Source: Pseudomonas sp. Irchel s3f7
Lineage (GTDB): Bacteria > Pseudomonadota > Gammaproteobacteria > Pseudomonadales > Pseudomonadaceae
Length of the DNA stretch: 64,000 nt
Assembly: GCF_900187615.1 (NCBI RefSeq)
Contig: NZ_FYDO01000033.1
Location: forward strand, 1-64,000
Direction of reading: 5' to 3'
The position numbers and the translations under genes are program-made. This document shows positions 26,933 through 35,112 of the stretch, one piece after another. Every line of letters begins with the position of its first letter. Position 1 is the first letter of the stretch. Under the pieces are notes generated by a model. That model saw nothing but the letters and a program-made list of their open reading frames with translations, had not been told where the DNA came from and did no database searches.

Positions 26933-27019
26933 GACGTTATGGTAGCTTTGCCGTCGTGATCGACGAATTTAGCGCCGGGATAATAGCGAAGCCCCGGCGC
27001 TGAATTTATCCATAACGTC
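26933..27019. other. nested long hairpin
   Basis: GACGTTATGG (26933-26942) pairs perfectly with CCATAACGTC (27010-27019). Inside it, AATTTAGCGCCGGG (26966-26979) pairs with CCCGGCGCTGAATT (26993-27006) with one G-T pair. Such nested pairing in a gene-poor stretch suggests a structured RNA or a small mobile element. Confidence 0.55.
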
Positions 27020-27057
27020 CATTATGCGAGGCTCATCAATTCAAAAAATTAAGCTTG

Positions 27058-27128
27058 CCGTAAGGAAAAGAAATCTTTCCTTTAAGGGCTAAAAACGGCC
27101 TTAAGGGAAAGAAATGTTCTCCTTACGG
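27058..27128. other. second long imperfect hairpin
   Basis: CCGTAAGG (27058-27065) pairs with CCTTACGG (27121-27128). Within it, TCTTTCCTTTAAGGGC pairs with GGCCTTAAGGGAAAGA around an A-rich loop. It starts 39 bp after the previous hairpin and ends 21 bp before the 17-bp palindrome. Confidence 0.55.
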
Positions 27129-27148
27129 GTGCGAGATGCGCTTGATAA

Positions 27149-27165
27149 AGTTCCACCGTGGAACT
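27149..27165. promoter_or_regulatory. 17-bp palindrome, left copy
   Basis: AGTTCCACCGTGGAACT has perfect 8-bp arms around one C. It is 80 bp upstream of the BPSL0761 gene and identical to the copy at 27548. It resembles a repressor operator. It is not parS, because the centre has an extra base. Confidence 0.6.
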
Positions 27166-27244
27166 TTGATCCAGACCTGCGAAATTTGGCGACGGATTCT
27201 GGTCGCCTTGAATTTAACTGACGATCTCAATCATGGTGGATTAC

Positions 27245-27493
27245 ATGACGATGCCATTTGAACGGACCCGGTCCGTCGTACAAGCTCACGCTTTCCTGAC
27301 GGAGCTTGCTTGCGACACAGAAGTGCCTGAACGAGTTAGAAAAAACGCTCACTTCCTTTTACGCCACTTTCCTACTAAACAGGATGTTCTACAGGCCGGC
27401 CGAATTGAAGAACAAGCGAAGAAATTAGGGATAGGTACATTTGGCCCCGTTTTTAGCTCTTCAACGGAACACCATATCGACAGGCAGCTCTGA
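27245..27493 (+). CDS. BPSL0761 family protein
   Basis: About 82 residues from ATG 27245 (MTMPFERTRSVVQAHAFLTE); the frame opens 12 bp earlier. The pattern MTMP-x-ERTR, a Leu-rich middle, then VPERVRKNAHFLLRHFPTKQ matches the small BPSL0761 family of Pseudomonas, Burkholderia and relatives, which has no assigned function. It is entirely cytoplasmic. Identical 17-bp palindromes flank it on both sides. Confidence 0.75.
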   Translation: MTMPFERTRSVVQAHAFLTELACDTEVPERVRKNAHFLLRHFPTKQDVLQAGRIEEQAKKLGIGTFGPVFSSSTEHHIDRQL

Positions 27494-27547
27494 CAAAGCG
27501 GTCTGCCGCCACTGCTGAGATGTGCCGTTTGCTTACTCGTGCTGAAC

Positions 27548-27564
27548 AGTTCCACCGTGGAACT
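27548..27564. promoter_or_regulatory. 17-bp palindrome, right copy
   Basis: Identical to the palindrome at 27149-27165. It lies 55 bp after the BPSL0761 stop and 27 bp before a strong hairpin. Confidence 0.6.
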
Positions 27565-27590
27565 TCTGCTAGCTACTGTTGCCGCTGACC

Positions 27591-27623
27591 GAAAACTGAC
27601 CCAGTAAAGGCGGGTCAGTTTTC
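27591..27623. terminator. strong terminator-like hairpin
   Basis: GAAAACTGACCC (27591-27602) pairs perfectly over 12 bp with GGGTCAGTTTTC (27612-27623). It may serve the BPSL0761 gene or be an end of a decayed mobile element. Beyond it, up to 27810, the minus strand shows a coding-like scrap ending EIPAKRFGSPEVLALIEN at 27622 that I cannot assign. Confidence 0.65.
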
Positions 27624-27810
27624 AATCAGCGCCAACACTTCAGGAGAACCGAAGCGTTTCGCAGGAATTTCAAGGCGGCATTCTTCGAGAAATGCTTCAC
27701 TGATTTGAGTAGATTCTTGGCCAGCAGCGACCAGCGTAGCGCGTAGCCTGCCAAGGCAGGAGGGCCCATACAGCGCGTTGCAAAGGCAAATCCCGAAGTA
27801 TTAGCGGATG

Positions 27811-28368
27811 TCAGTACTTCGACTTGAAGCGGGGAGCCATGCTCAGTAAGACATTGTCTTTGTCTACCAGATGATGTTTTAGAGCCATGGCAATGTGCCC
27901 TAATACGAGCGCTACGGAAGTCCAGGCGCAAGCCACATGTACCCACTTGGCCAAGTCATACGCATCTGGATTGGCAGCCAGCAACGGCGGCAGTTGAACC
28001 ATGCCGAGTACCATGATGGGTTTATCTGCGACCGAGCTCCAGATCCAGCCTGAAATTGGCAATGCTGCAAGCGCCAGGGCATATAAGACCAGATGTCCAA
28101 GGTGAGCTGCTTGTTTCATCCTACTCGTCATTTGCGGTGGCATTGCCGGCGGAGTGTGAGTAGCTCTCCAGGCCACTCTGATTACCAATAGAATCAACAA
28201 GGCGCTAGCGAACGCCTTGTGCCAGTAAGTCAATCCATGCGTTGGATTGAGAGTGTCGCGAAAGTACACTGCAAGAGCCCCTACGATCCAAACAGCAATC
28301 CAGATACTCGCCATGAGCCAATGCAGTAGCTTCGCAGTGCTTGTATATGAAGAAGTTTTTGAGCTCAC
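27811..28368 (-). CDS. cytochrome b561 family protein
   Basis: 185 residues with four membrane spans: LLHWLMASIWIAVWIVGALA, FASALLILLVIRVAW, HLVLYALALAALPISGWIW and VALVLGHIAMALKHHL. Conserved His in LLHW, THGLTYWHKAF, AAHLGHLVLY and ALKHH match haem b ligands of CybB. These proteins pass electrons between the quinone pool and periplasmic or membrane acceptors; some oxidise superoxide. The start is GTG 28368 with GGGAG upstream. The 291-bp upstream gap carries one AGAGTTGAG box. Confidence 0.9.
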   Translation of the reverse strand: MSSKTSSYTSTAKLLHWLMASIWIAVWIVGALAVYFRDTLNPTHGLTYWHKAFASALLILLVIRVAWRATHTPPAMPPQMTSRMKQAAHLGHLVLYALALAALPISGWIWSSVADKPIMVLGMVQLPPLLAANPDAYDLAKWVHVACAWTSVALVLGHIAMALKHHLVDKDNVLLSMAPRFKSKY

Positions 28369-28576
28369 GTGAAACTCCCATGCAGACTGAGCTGGTCAGA
28401 GTGGCATACCGTCTGGCTAGGATAAATGCTGTCCGAGTTGACTGTCTGTAGACCTGAGCTCTACGATCTTCATCAAGATAAGTGCGCTCAATGAGAGTCT
28501 ACTGGACAACCGACATATATCGATGCGCCTAACTTTATCTAGTCGGCATCAAAGATAAAAACGACTCAAGAGGCCT

Positions 28577-28586
28577 CAGAGTTGAG
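28577..28586. promoter_or_regulatory. AGAGTTGAG box upstream of cytochrome b561
   Basis: CAGAGTTGAG lies about 210 bp upstream of the GTG start of the cytochrome gene. It is one of four such intergenic boxes at 28.6, 30.0, 31.2 and 33.8 kb. Confidence 0.35.
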
Positions 28587-28659
28587 CACAGTTCTATAGC
28601 TGGCTTCGGAAACAAGCTCGCCCAATTTTGACGGTGGGGCGAGCTCTTCGCATTGAGGT

Positions 28660-29838
28660 TTACGCAGTTTGGAGCACAGAGGACGCACCGTCACGACGAT
28701 CCATCGCACCAGAGGCCAGAGCCAGAAGCAGAGCTATAACGGATAGCAGCGCGCCCGCCCAATTTGGCGCTGCATAACCAAGGCCTGCGGAAATAACAAA
28801 GCCACCTACCCACGCACCGATGGCGTTGCCAAGATTAAATAGCCCGATGTTCACCGCCGAAGCGAGGGTAGGTGCGCCTGCCGCTCGTGCTTTGTCCATC
28901 ACCAGCTTTTGAATCGGCGATACGGTGGCAAAGCCAAATCCCGCCATGAGCAGGATGCAGGCCACCGACATAATCTGGCTGTGAGCGGTCTGACTGAAAA
29001 TCAGCAAAACGATCGCCTGAGCCCCCAGCGTCAGGTACAGCAGCGGCATGAGAGCCTTATCAGCGTAGCGGCCACCCAGGATGTTGCCTAGGAACAGGCC
29101 GAGACCGAAAACGACCATCAGCCACGTCACGCTGGCAGGATCGAACTTGGCGATCTCCACCATCATCGGAGCGATATAAGTGATCGAGGTGAAGAAGGCT
29201 GCCGGGCCAAAAACGGTGATACCCATCGCCAGTAATACGCGTACATTCGCAAATGCTGCGAATTCTTTCTTGATCTGAGGGCGTTCGTGGTTTGCGATCT
29301 TGGGTACCAGCATCATGACACCAATGAACCCCATCACACCCACAGCAGTGATAGCGTAGAAGGTGTCACGCCAGCTCATGACTTGGCTCAGCCACGTGCC
29401 GACTGGAACGCCAACCAAGTTGGCGACGGTCAGTCCTGAGAACATGAAAGAGATAGCCTGAACACGCTTGTTTGGCGCAACAAGGTCTGCGGCGAGGATT
29501 GCACCAATGCCGAAGAATGCGCCGTGAGTCAAAGATGTCACCAAGCGACCCAGCAGCGCGATGTTGAAATCGCTTGCGGTTGCCGTAACAAAGTTGCCGA
29601 TGACAAACAGGCTCATAAGGAGCATCAGCATGCCTTTACGAGGGATGCGGGTGCCCAAAATGATCAAGAGCGGCGCGCCTACGAACACGCCTAAGGCGTA
29701 GACAGTTGCCAGGTTGCCGGCTTGGGGAATAGAAATGTTGAAGTCTGCGGCCACTTGGGGCAGAAGCCCCGCGATGACAAACTCTGTTGTGCCGATCCCG
29801 AATGCACTGAGGGCCAGCGCCCATAAAGCTGAAGGCAT
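28660..29838 (-). CDS. MFS transporter, AraJ/YdhP-type drug or sugar efflux
   Basis: About 392 residues and 12 spans. The start PSALWALALSAFGIGTTEFV with GLLPQVAADFNISIPQAGNL matches DHA1 efflux proteins of the AraJ/YdhP/NepI group, which export sugars, purines or drugs. I chose ATG 29838, with AGAGG 10 bp before it; the in-frame ATG at 29847 would leave no spacing, and the frame runs to 29874. It is on its own, preceded by 285 bp of non-coding DNA with an AGAGTTGAG box. Confidence 0.88.
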   Translation of the reverse strand: MPSALWALALSAFGIGTTEFVIAGLLPQVAADFNISIPQAGNLATVYALGVFVGAPLLIILGTRIPRKGMLMLLMSLFVIGNFVTATASDFNIALLGRLVTSLTHGAFFGIGAILAADLVAPNKRVQAISFMFSGLTVANLVGVPVGTWLSQVMSWRDTFYAITAVGVMGFIGVMMLVPKIANHERPQIKKEFAAFANVRVLLAMGITVFGPAAFFTSITYIAPMMVEIAKFDPASVTWLMVVFGLGLFLGNILGGRYADKALMPLLYLTLGAQAIVLLIFSQTAHSQIMSVACILLMAGFGFATVSPIQKLVMDKARAAGAPTLASAVNIGLFNLGNAIGAWVGGFVISAGLGYAAPNWAGALLSVIALLLALASGAMDRRDGASSVLQTA

Positions 29839-30014
29839 GGTCTTCATCCTCTGTATTTTAGTAGACGTAGGCACGCCTCAAGGCGTGCCGAATAGGAGGA
29901 GGGCGATGGGATGCTCGCCACTTCTTATTGCGGCGATGACTCGCCGAAGACGGGTAATTCAGGATGTAACTTTGTCAGTATCTCTGAAGTCGATAAAGTA
30001 GCAATTAGTAACAA

Positions 30015-30024
30015 CAGAGTTGAG
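30015..30024. promoter_or_regulatory. AGAGTTGAG box upstream of MFS gene
   Basis: CAGAGTTGAG lies about 180 bp upstream of the MFS start. Bases beyond it (TTATTCTCT) make an AGAG-N10-CTCT inverted repeat. It belongs to the set of four. Confidence 0.35.
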
Positions 30025-30123
30025 TTATTCTCTACCTACTGCGATCAGTCGACTGTATTAGCAAAGTGCTTTGGGCGCAGGCAGAGTTAGAAAGTGAGCG
30101 GCGTCGATCCGCTCAAAGAAGAT

Positions 30124-31116
30124 TCAATTCAACAGATCAGCAAGAGATTGCGCGGCAATTTGATAGGACTTCCGTCGTGCAGCAGGGTCGTAAATTCTCG
30201 CGTCGATCATGAGTTCGTCAGCACCGGTGAAATCGATGAACTGCTGCAGCGTTAAGCGCACATCCTCCTGTGTACCGATTGCCATGAAGGCTAGTTCGCG
30301 CTCAAGACTTTCTCGAAGGCTCGGTGGGATACTCTGCATATAACCCTCGACTGGCTCCGGTAAGAGCGTGATCTTTCCGGTGTGAACACCGGCGACCCAC
30401 TTACGATGAGAACTCGCGATGAATTCTGCTTCAGCGCGGGTATCTGCAGCGAAGACGTTGATCCCAGCCATCACGTAGGGCTTGTCCAGGTAGTGGGATG
30501 GCTGGAATTGAGAGCGATACACCTGCAGGGCTTCCTTGATCAACCTGGGAGCAAAGTGGGAGGCGAAGGCATAGGGCAACCCCAGGTGTGCGGCTAGGCT
30601 TGCCCCATAGGTACTCGAACCAAGAATCCAGACAGGAATATTTTGCCCGGCACCAGGGACAGCGCGTACAGGCTGGCGTCCGTTGTCTTCGAAGTAGTCA
30701 AGAATCTCGACCACGTCAAGTGGGAATTGGTCGGCGCTGGTTTCAGTGGAACGCCGCAAGGCTCGCATGGTCACGCCATCTGCGCCTGGCGCCCTACCGA
30801 GCCCGAGGTCGATGCGACCAGGATAAAGTGTTTCCAAGGTACCGAACTGTTCAGCCACTGTGAGCGGCGAATGGTTCGGCAGCATGATTCCCCCAGAACC
30901 GATGCGGATCGAGGTAGTGTTTGCGGCGAGATGGCTTATTAGCAGTGTGGTTGCCGAGGAACCGATGCCTGGCATGTTGTGGTGTTCGGCGAGCCAGTAC
31001 CGCCGGTATCCGCATGCTTCGGCATGCTGAGCGAGCTTTACTGAGTTCTCATAGGTCTGAGCTAGAGTGCTGCCGACGTTAATGGGTATGAGGTCGAGGA
31101 TAGACAGTGCAGTCAT
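30124..31116 (-). CDS. LLM class flavin-dependent oxidoreductase (luciferase-like)
   Basis: 330 residues. LSILDLIPINVGSTLAQTYE and YRRYWLAEHHNMPGIGSSAT (conserved EHH, about residues 44-46) are typical of the MsnO8-like group of bacterial luciferase-like proteins, followed by IRIGSGGIMLPNHSPLTVAE and FGTLETLYPGRIDLGLGRAPG. These enzymes use FMNH2 or F420 to oxygenate small molecules. The nearby FMN reductase (33915) could supply reduced flavin, but that link is inference. An AGAGTTGAG box lies 78 bp upstream of the start. Confidence 0.9.
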   Translation of the reverse strand: MTALSILDLIPINVGSTLAQTYENSVKLAQHAEACGYRRYWLAEHHNMPGIGSSATTLLISHLAANTTSIRIGSGGIMLPNHSPLTVAEQFGTLETLYPGRIDLGLGRAPGADGVTMRALRRSTETSADQFPLDVVEILDYFEDNGRQPVRAVPGAGQNIPVWILGSSTYGASLAAHLGLPYAFASHFAPRLIKEALQVYRSQFQPSHYLDKPYVMAGINVFAADTRAEAEFIASSHRKWVAGVHTGKITLLPEPVEGYMQSIPPSLRESLERELAFMAIGTQEDVRLTLQQFIDFTGADELMIDARIYDPAARRKSYQIAAQSLADLLN

Positions 31117-31192
31117 GAGTTCACGCTCTTAAGAAACACGGTACCCAGTGTTGCAGTTGAAAGAGTGTTTATAAACGCTGTACACCTCGTTT

Positions 31193-31202
31193 CAGAGTTG
31201 AG
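31193..31202. promoter_or_regulatory. AGAGTTGAG box upstream of LLM gene
   Basis: CAGAGTTGAG is 78 bp upstream of the luciferase-like gene start, the closest spacing of the four copies. Confidence 0.35.
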
Positions 31203-31284
31203 TAAAGCGCTACATTACTTTTCGGGATCATTAGTAAACCCCGGCCACCTTACCTGATGGCAAGGTGACTAGGGTTGAGGGCAT

Positions 31285-33690
31285 TTAGTGGGTCTTTTCT
31301 AACGGCAACGCATAGGCAATGACGTAGTCGCCACGGTCAGGCGAGTTTCGTGCTCCGCCTGCAGTGAGCAGCACGTATTGGCGATGCGTCTTTGGTGAGA
31401 TATAGGTCATCGGAGTCGCTTGGCCGCCAACGGGTAGACGGCCTTTCCAGATCTCCTTACCCGTGTCTGCATCAATCGCTCGCAAGTAGTAATCAGAAGT
31501 GCCCGCATAGAAGATCAGACCGGATTGGGTCGTCACCGAGCCGCTGAGGGTAGGCGTTCCGATAGGCATTGGCAGGCGAGTAGAAATGCCCAATGGCCCG
31601 GTATCCTCTACAGTACCCAGAGGTCGTTGCCACGCGATTTGCTTGGTCTTCAAATCGATGGCCGTCATGGTGCCGAATGGCGGATTCTGGCAAGGCACGC
31701 CCAGCGGAGACATGAAGTTCACTAGCATTACGCCAAAGGGAGTTCCCGCTTGGGCGTTGATGCCATCGTGGCCAGCACCGCCACTGAGTCCTCGGCTCTC
31801 TTCGATGATCCGATCGGTTTCTTCACGCGTTTTCAATTGGGTCATATGCCCAAGGCGGATGTCGTTCACGATCAAATAATGATTGGAAGCGTTGACGGAC
31901 GCACTCCCCCAATTCATGCCACCGTAAAAGCCTGGCCACTGCAATGAGGGAGTAGTTGTCGGAGGAGTGAAATCGCCGTTGTAATGAAGCTTCTTGAACT
32001 GAACGCGGCAGACGAGCTGATCAAAGATACTTAGGCCCCACATCCTCTTTTCGGTCAGTGGCTCGGCACCGATTACGGGCATCTCCACCGAATAAGGTTG
32101 GGTAGGGGACAGGCGTTCACCTGGTTGGCCATTCTGGGGAACAGGCAACTCCTTCACGGCAGTGAGCGGCTTTCCATCTCTCCGATCAAGCACGAAGATT
32201 TGACCACGCTTCGTTACTTGAATCAGCGCAGGAACGGTTTCGCCTTTGCCGTTGGGGATGTCATACAGCGTTGGTTGAGCGGGTACGTCGTAATCCCACA
32301 AGTCATGGTGAGTGGTCTGGAATGTCCAGCGCTCTTTGCCCGTCCGTACATCCAGGGCTACGACAGAGGAGGAGTACTTGTCTTCTGCCTCGGTTCGCTC
32401 AGCGCCCCAGAAGTCAGGCGTGGTATTGCCTGTGGGGAGGTAAACCAGGCCGAGCTTCTCGTCGTAGGTCGGAGTGACCCATACATTTGGAGTGCCACGG
32501 GTATAAGTTTGCCCTTCAGGAGGAAGGCGGTCTATGAGCGGGTTACCCAAATCCCAAGCCCAGACCAGCTCACCTGTTACCGCGCTGAAGGCACGGATCA
32601 CACCGGACGGTTCGCCCACTGCAACGTTGTCATAGACACGACCGCCAACGATGATGAGATCACCCGCTACCAGCGGCGCAGAGGTCTGAGAGTAGATACC
32701 AGGGCTGTACGGCCCCATCCCTTCGCTTAGGTGGATGCTGCCGTGCTGGCCGAAACTTTCACAGAGTTCACCTGTGTGAGCATCAACTGTATGCACGCGG
32801 GCGTCATTGGAGGCGACTATGATCCGTTGTCGACATGCAGTGGCAGGGAGGTTCGAGGCAACTGATGTAGCAACGGCGTGATACTTCTTGCCAACCGCTT
32901 CGTCAAAATAGCCTACGCCACGGCAACGCTGCCAGACACCGGTATCCGACTTCGGATTGAATCTCCAGCGTTCAGCCCCAGTGTCGGCGTCGACTGCGAT
33001 CACTTGGCTTTTCGGGGTGCAGACATAGACCGTATCGCCAATCTGCAGTGGCGTGTTCTGGTCTTCCAATCCTGTTGTCGCGACCTCGCCAGTGTGGAAC
33101 GTCCAGGCTATCTGGAGCTTCTCGACGTTCTCCTTCGTGATCTGGCCGTAGGGCGCGTATCGCGTGCCTGCTGCGCTTTTCCCGTAGTGAGTCCAGTTTC
33201 CTTCAGTCTCAGCGGGCGAGTTTGCTTTGGTGTCGGTAGATGGCTGGCCTTCGATCATGCCGTTTGGCGCGAACGCCAACGCGAAGCCACCCACGAAAAC
33301 CAAACCGAGAGCACCTGCGATGGTGAAGGGGACGCGACTTTGAGCTCGATCGACGAGTGTTGGAGCGATCAGGGCATTCAGGATTGCCAACGCCAAAAAC
33401 ACTCCCAGGCGTGGCACCCATTGCCAGTAGTCGAGGCCGGCCTCATACGCTGACCACGCTATGGTACCGAGGAACAGGATCGAAAAAATGCCGATGCCGG
33501 CAAAGCGACGCTTGAAGAGGAAAAATGCCGAGAGCAGTAGGGCCAGGCCAGCGATCAGGTAGTACCAGGATCCGCCGAACCGGACGAGTTCGAACCCACC
33601 GATCAGAAGTGAAATGCCTACTAACGCGTGCATGCACGCAAGGACGACGGGCAGCCAGAGGCCCGCTTCCTTTGGTTTGGAGTTGTACAT
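31285..33690 (-). CDS. membrane-bound PQQ-dependent dehydrogenase, glucose/quinate/shikimate family
   Basis: About 801 residues. The N-terminus has roughly five membrane spans (LPVVLACMHALVGISLLIGG to GALGLVFVGGFALAFA). A periplasmic PQQ beta-propeller follows: GNWTHYGKSAAGTRYAPYGQ, LPATACRQRIIVASNDARVH, TFQTTHHDLWDYDVPAQPTL and the last blade GQATPMTYISPKTHRQYVLL. This layout is shared by Gcd and QuiA. It oxidises a polyol, sugar or cyclohexane-carboxylate in the periplasm and reduces ubiquinone. I chose ATG 33690, because the 12 extra residues back to 33726 precede the normal start. The substrate cannot be read from sequence; the adjacent catabolic cluster suggests a cyclitol or quinate-like compound. 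Confidence 0.9.
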   Translation of the reverse strand: MYNSKPKEAGLWLPVVLACMHALVGISLLIGGFELVRFGGSWYYLIAGLALLLSAFFLFKRRFAGIGIFSILFLGTIAWSAYEAGLDYWQWVPRLGVFLALAILNALIAPTLVDRAQSRVPFTIAGALGLVFVGGFALAFAPNGMIEGQPSTDTKANSPAETEGNWTHYGKSAAGTRYAPYGQITKENVEKLQIAWTFHTGEVATTGLEDQNTPLQIGDTVYVCTPKSQVIAVDADTGAERWRFNPKSDTGVWQRCRGVGYFDEAVGKKYHAVATSVASNLPATACRQRIIVASNDARVHTVDAHTGELCESFGQHGSIHLSEGMGPYSPGIYSQTSAPLVAGDLIIVGGRVYDNVAVGEPSGVIRAFSAVTGELVWAWDLGNPLIDRLPPEGQTYTRGTPNVWVTPTYDEKLGLVYLPTGNTTPDFWGAERTEAEDKYSSSVVALDVRTGKERWTFQTTHHDLWDYDVPAQPTLYDIPNGKGETVPALIQVTKRGQIFVLDRRDGKPLTAVKELPVPQNGQPGERLSPTQPYSVEMPVIGAEPLTEKRMWGLSIFDQLVCRVQFKKLHYNGDFTPPTTTPSLQWPGFYGGMNWGSASVNASNHYLIVNDIRLGHMTQLKTREETDRIIEESRGLSGGAGHDGINAQAGTPFGVMLVNFMSPLGVPCQNPPFGTMTAIDLKTKQIAWQRPLGTVEDTGPLGISTRLPMPIGTPTLSGSVTTQSGLIFYAGTSDYYLRAIDADTGKEIWKGRLPVGGQATPMTYISPKTHRQYVLLTAGGARNSPDRGDYVIAYALPLEKTH

Positions 33691-33830
33691 CAGGGATGTC
33701 TCTTGATAGTGAACGAGCGCTTGCACAGGCTGCGTGTTATCCGCAGCGCTGTTCCCGAAATGTGATCAGGTGCAGCGGGCTGCACTATCAGGGAGCCATC
33801 AAAGGAGATAAAGGCCTGAACGGGATACTG

Positions 33831-33850
33831 AGAGTTGAGCTCAGCTCAAC
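33831..33850. promoter_or_regulatory. AGAGTTGAG box within a 17-bp palindrome upstream of the PQQ dehydrogenase
   Basis: GTTGAGCTCAGCTCAAC (33834-33850) is a perfect palindrome of 8-bp arms, overlapping the fourth AGAGTTGAG copy. It lies about 145 bp upstream of the dehydrogenase start and suggests what a full operator of this set may look like. Confidence 0.5.
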
Positions 33851-33914
33851 AATTGAGTTGGGCATGGGCCCAAGCAAGGATGTGGCGAGTGGATCGCCAT
33901 ATCCTCACCGTCTG

Positions 33915-34475
33915 TTAGGCCTTTCGCTGCGAAACCATTTTGCTCAGTGCTACAAGCTGAGTGGCGATGAAGTCTCGGGTCGCGGGATCGGTGATCTGGT
34001 CATTTGCCTGATCAACCTTGCTGGGAAGTTGACCGACCATGACTTCTGGTTTGTTGAGAACCAGGGCATCGAAAAACACCAGGATCTGACGTAGGTGGTA
34101 CTGCGCCCTTGCCCCGCCAATCAATCCAGGCGAACCCGTCTGGAGAGCGACAGGCTTACCAGCAAATGGTGTATCGGGAAGTCGCGAAATCCAATCCAAG
34201 GCGTTCTTCAGCACGCCGGGCACTGAGTAGTTGTACTCAGGCGTCACAATGATGACGGCATCCGCTTGTTTGATGACCTTGCCCATCTTCACTACTGGGT
34301 CGGGAAAACCATTAGCCTGAATGTCTGCATCGTAGTGTGGAATGTCACCAACAGATTCGAGTATTTCGATCGAAACGCCATCAGGTGACAGGGACTGAAG
34401 TGAGCGTGCCAGTGTGGCGTGAAACGAGGCTTTCCTCAGACTACCGAGGAGTACAACAAATCGCAGTGGTTGCAT
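33915..34475 (-). CDS. NADPH-dependent FMN reductase
   Basis: 186 residues of the flavodoxin-like FMN_red family: RFVVLLGSLRKASFHATLAR holds the FMN phosphate-binding loop (GSLR-x-x-S), and VTPEYNYSVPGVLKNALDWI (about 80-100) is the family signature. Cytoplasmic. It reduces FMN, quinones or azo/chromate substrates with NADPH and could feed FMNH2 to the luciferase-like enzyme 3 kb away. AGGA precedes the start. It reads toward the PQQ dehydrogenase gene across a 224-bp gap, so it is probably a separate unit. Confidence 0.9.
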   Translation of the reverse strand: MQPLRFVVLLGSLRKASFHATLARSLQSLSPDGVSIEILESVGDIPHYDADIQANGFPDPVVKMGKVIKQADAVIIVTPEYNYSVPGVLKNALDWISRLPDTPFAGKPVALQTGSPGLIGGARAQYHLRQILVFFDALVLNKPEVMVGQLPSKVDQANDQITDPATRDFIATQLVALSKMVSQRKA

Positions 34476-34631
34476 ATTGAAGTCCTAATAGGTGGGTTAC
34501 AGAAGGAGTCAGCTGGTTTGTTGGCCTGCTGAGCATTACTGAGCGGTTGTCGATCACGAAAGTGTGGGCCAGACGCCGTTAGTAAAAGGCACGCTCGACT
34601 CCAGTATGGTGACTCAGATCGACGCCAAAAC

Positions 34632-35036
34632 TCATTGGGCGGCCACCGCAACTCCGTAGGTGTCTTCGAAGAAGCGGTAGCGTGTGATCAGCTCGTTGAT
34701 GACTTCAAATTCGATCGCGAACTCGCTGATGATGGTTTTGCCAGTACGAATGACTTGGCACTGCAGTGATCCCAGCGCGACACCGCGTTCGTAATCGGCC
34801 ATCAGCGACTTGATGTTAAATTCTTGGGGCTGCAGATAGGTTCCAAAGTCGCGATAAAACGCAGCCACCGCAGCACGGCCTCTGCGCTGGCCAACCCAAG
34901 GGGCGATGTCAGAAGCACCTGGAATGCTCCAGTCCACATCGTGGCTAAAGCACTCCGCAATGGCCTCCGGGCTTTGTCCGGACGAGATCTTTGCGAAAAG
35001 GGTGCGGATCACTTCGAGGGTTTTTTCAGTGCTCAC
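34632..35036 (-). CDS. nuclear transport factor 2 / SnoaL-like protein
   Basis: 134 residues starting at GTG 35036 with GGAG upstream. VIRTLFAKISSGQSPEAIAE, VDWSIPGASDIAPWVGQRRG and AVAAFYRDFGTYLQPQEFNI give the alpha+beta cone of the SnoaL/ketosteroid-isomerase-like superfamily. Members bind small ligands and include isomerases, dehydratases and cyclases. It lies 76 bp downstream of the TIM-barrel gene on the same strand, so it is probably co-transcribed with it. A second, unrelated-looking NTF2 protein lies at 48666 in the same cluster. Confidence 0.82.
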   Translation of the reverse strand: MSTEKTLEVIRTLFAKISSGQSPEAIAECFSHDVDWSIPGASDIAPWVGQRRGRAAVAAFYRDFGTYLQPQEFNIKSLMADYERGVALGSLQCQVIRTGKTIISEFAIEFEVINELITRYRFFEDTYGVAVAAQ

Positions 35037-35112
35037 GGTTTCGCGGCTCCGATTGAGAAAAAAGGGCGCTTTCAGCTCCGCGTGGGAGCTGAAAGCAGGT
35101 GCGACGACTGAG

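Noticed and set aside
26933..27128. Integron attC or retron msr-msd
   Set aside because: No RYYYAAC/GTTRRRY core and no integrase or reverse transcriptase in the window.
27149..27564. Chromosomal parS sites
   Set aside because: The palindrome resembles the ParB site but has an extra central base and A/T outer bases, and no par gene is near.
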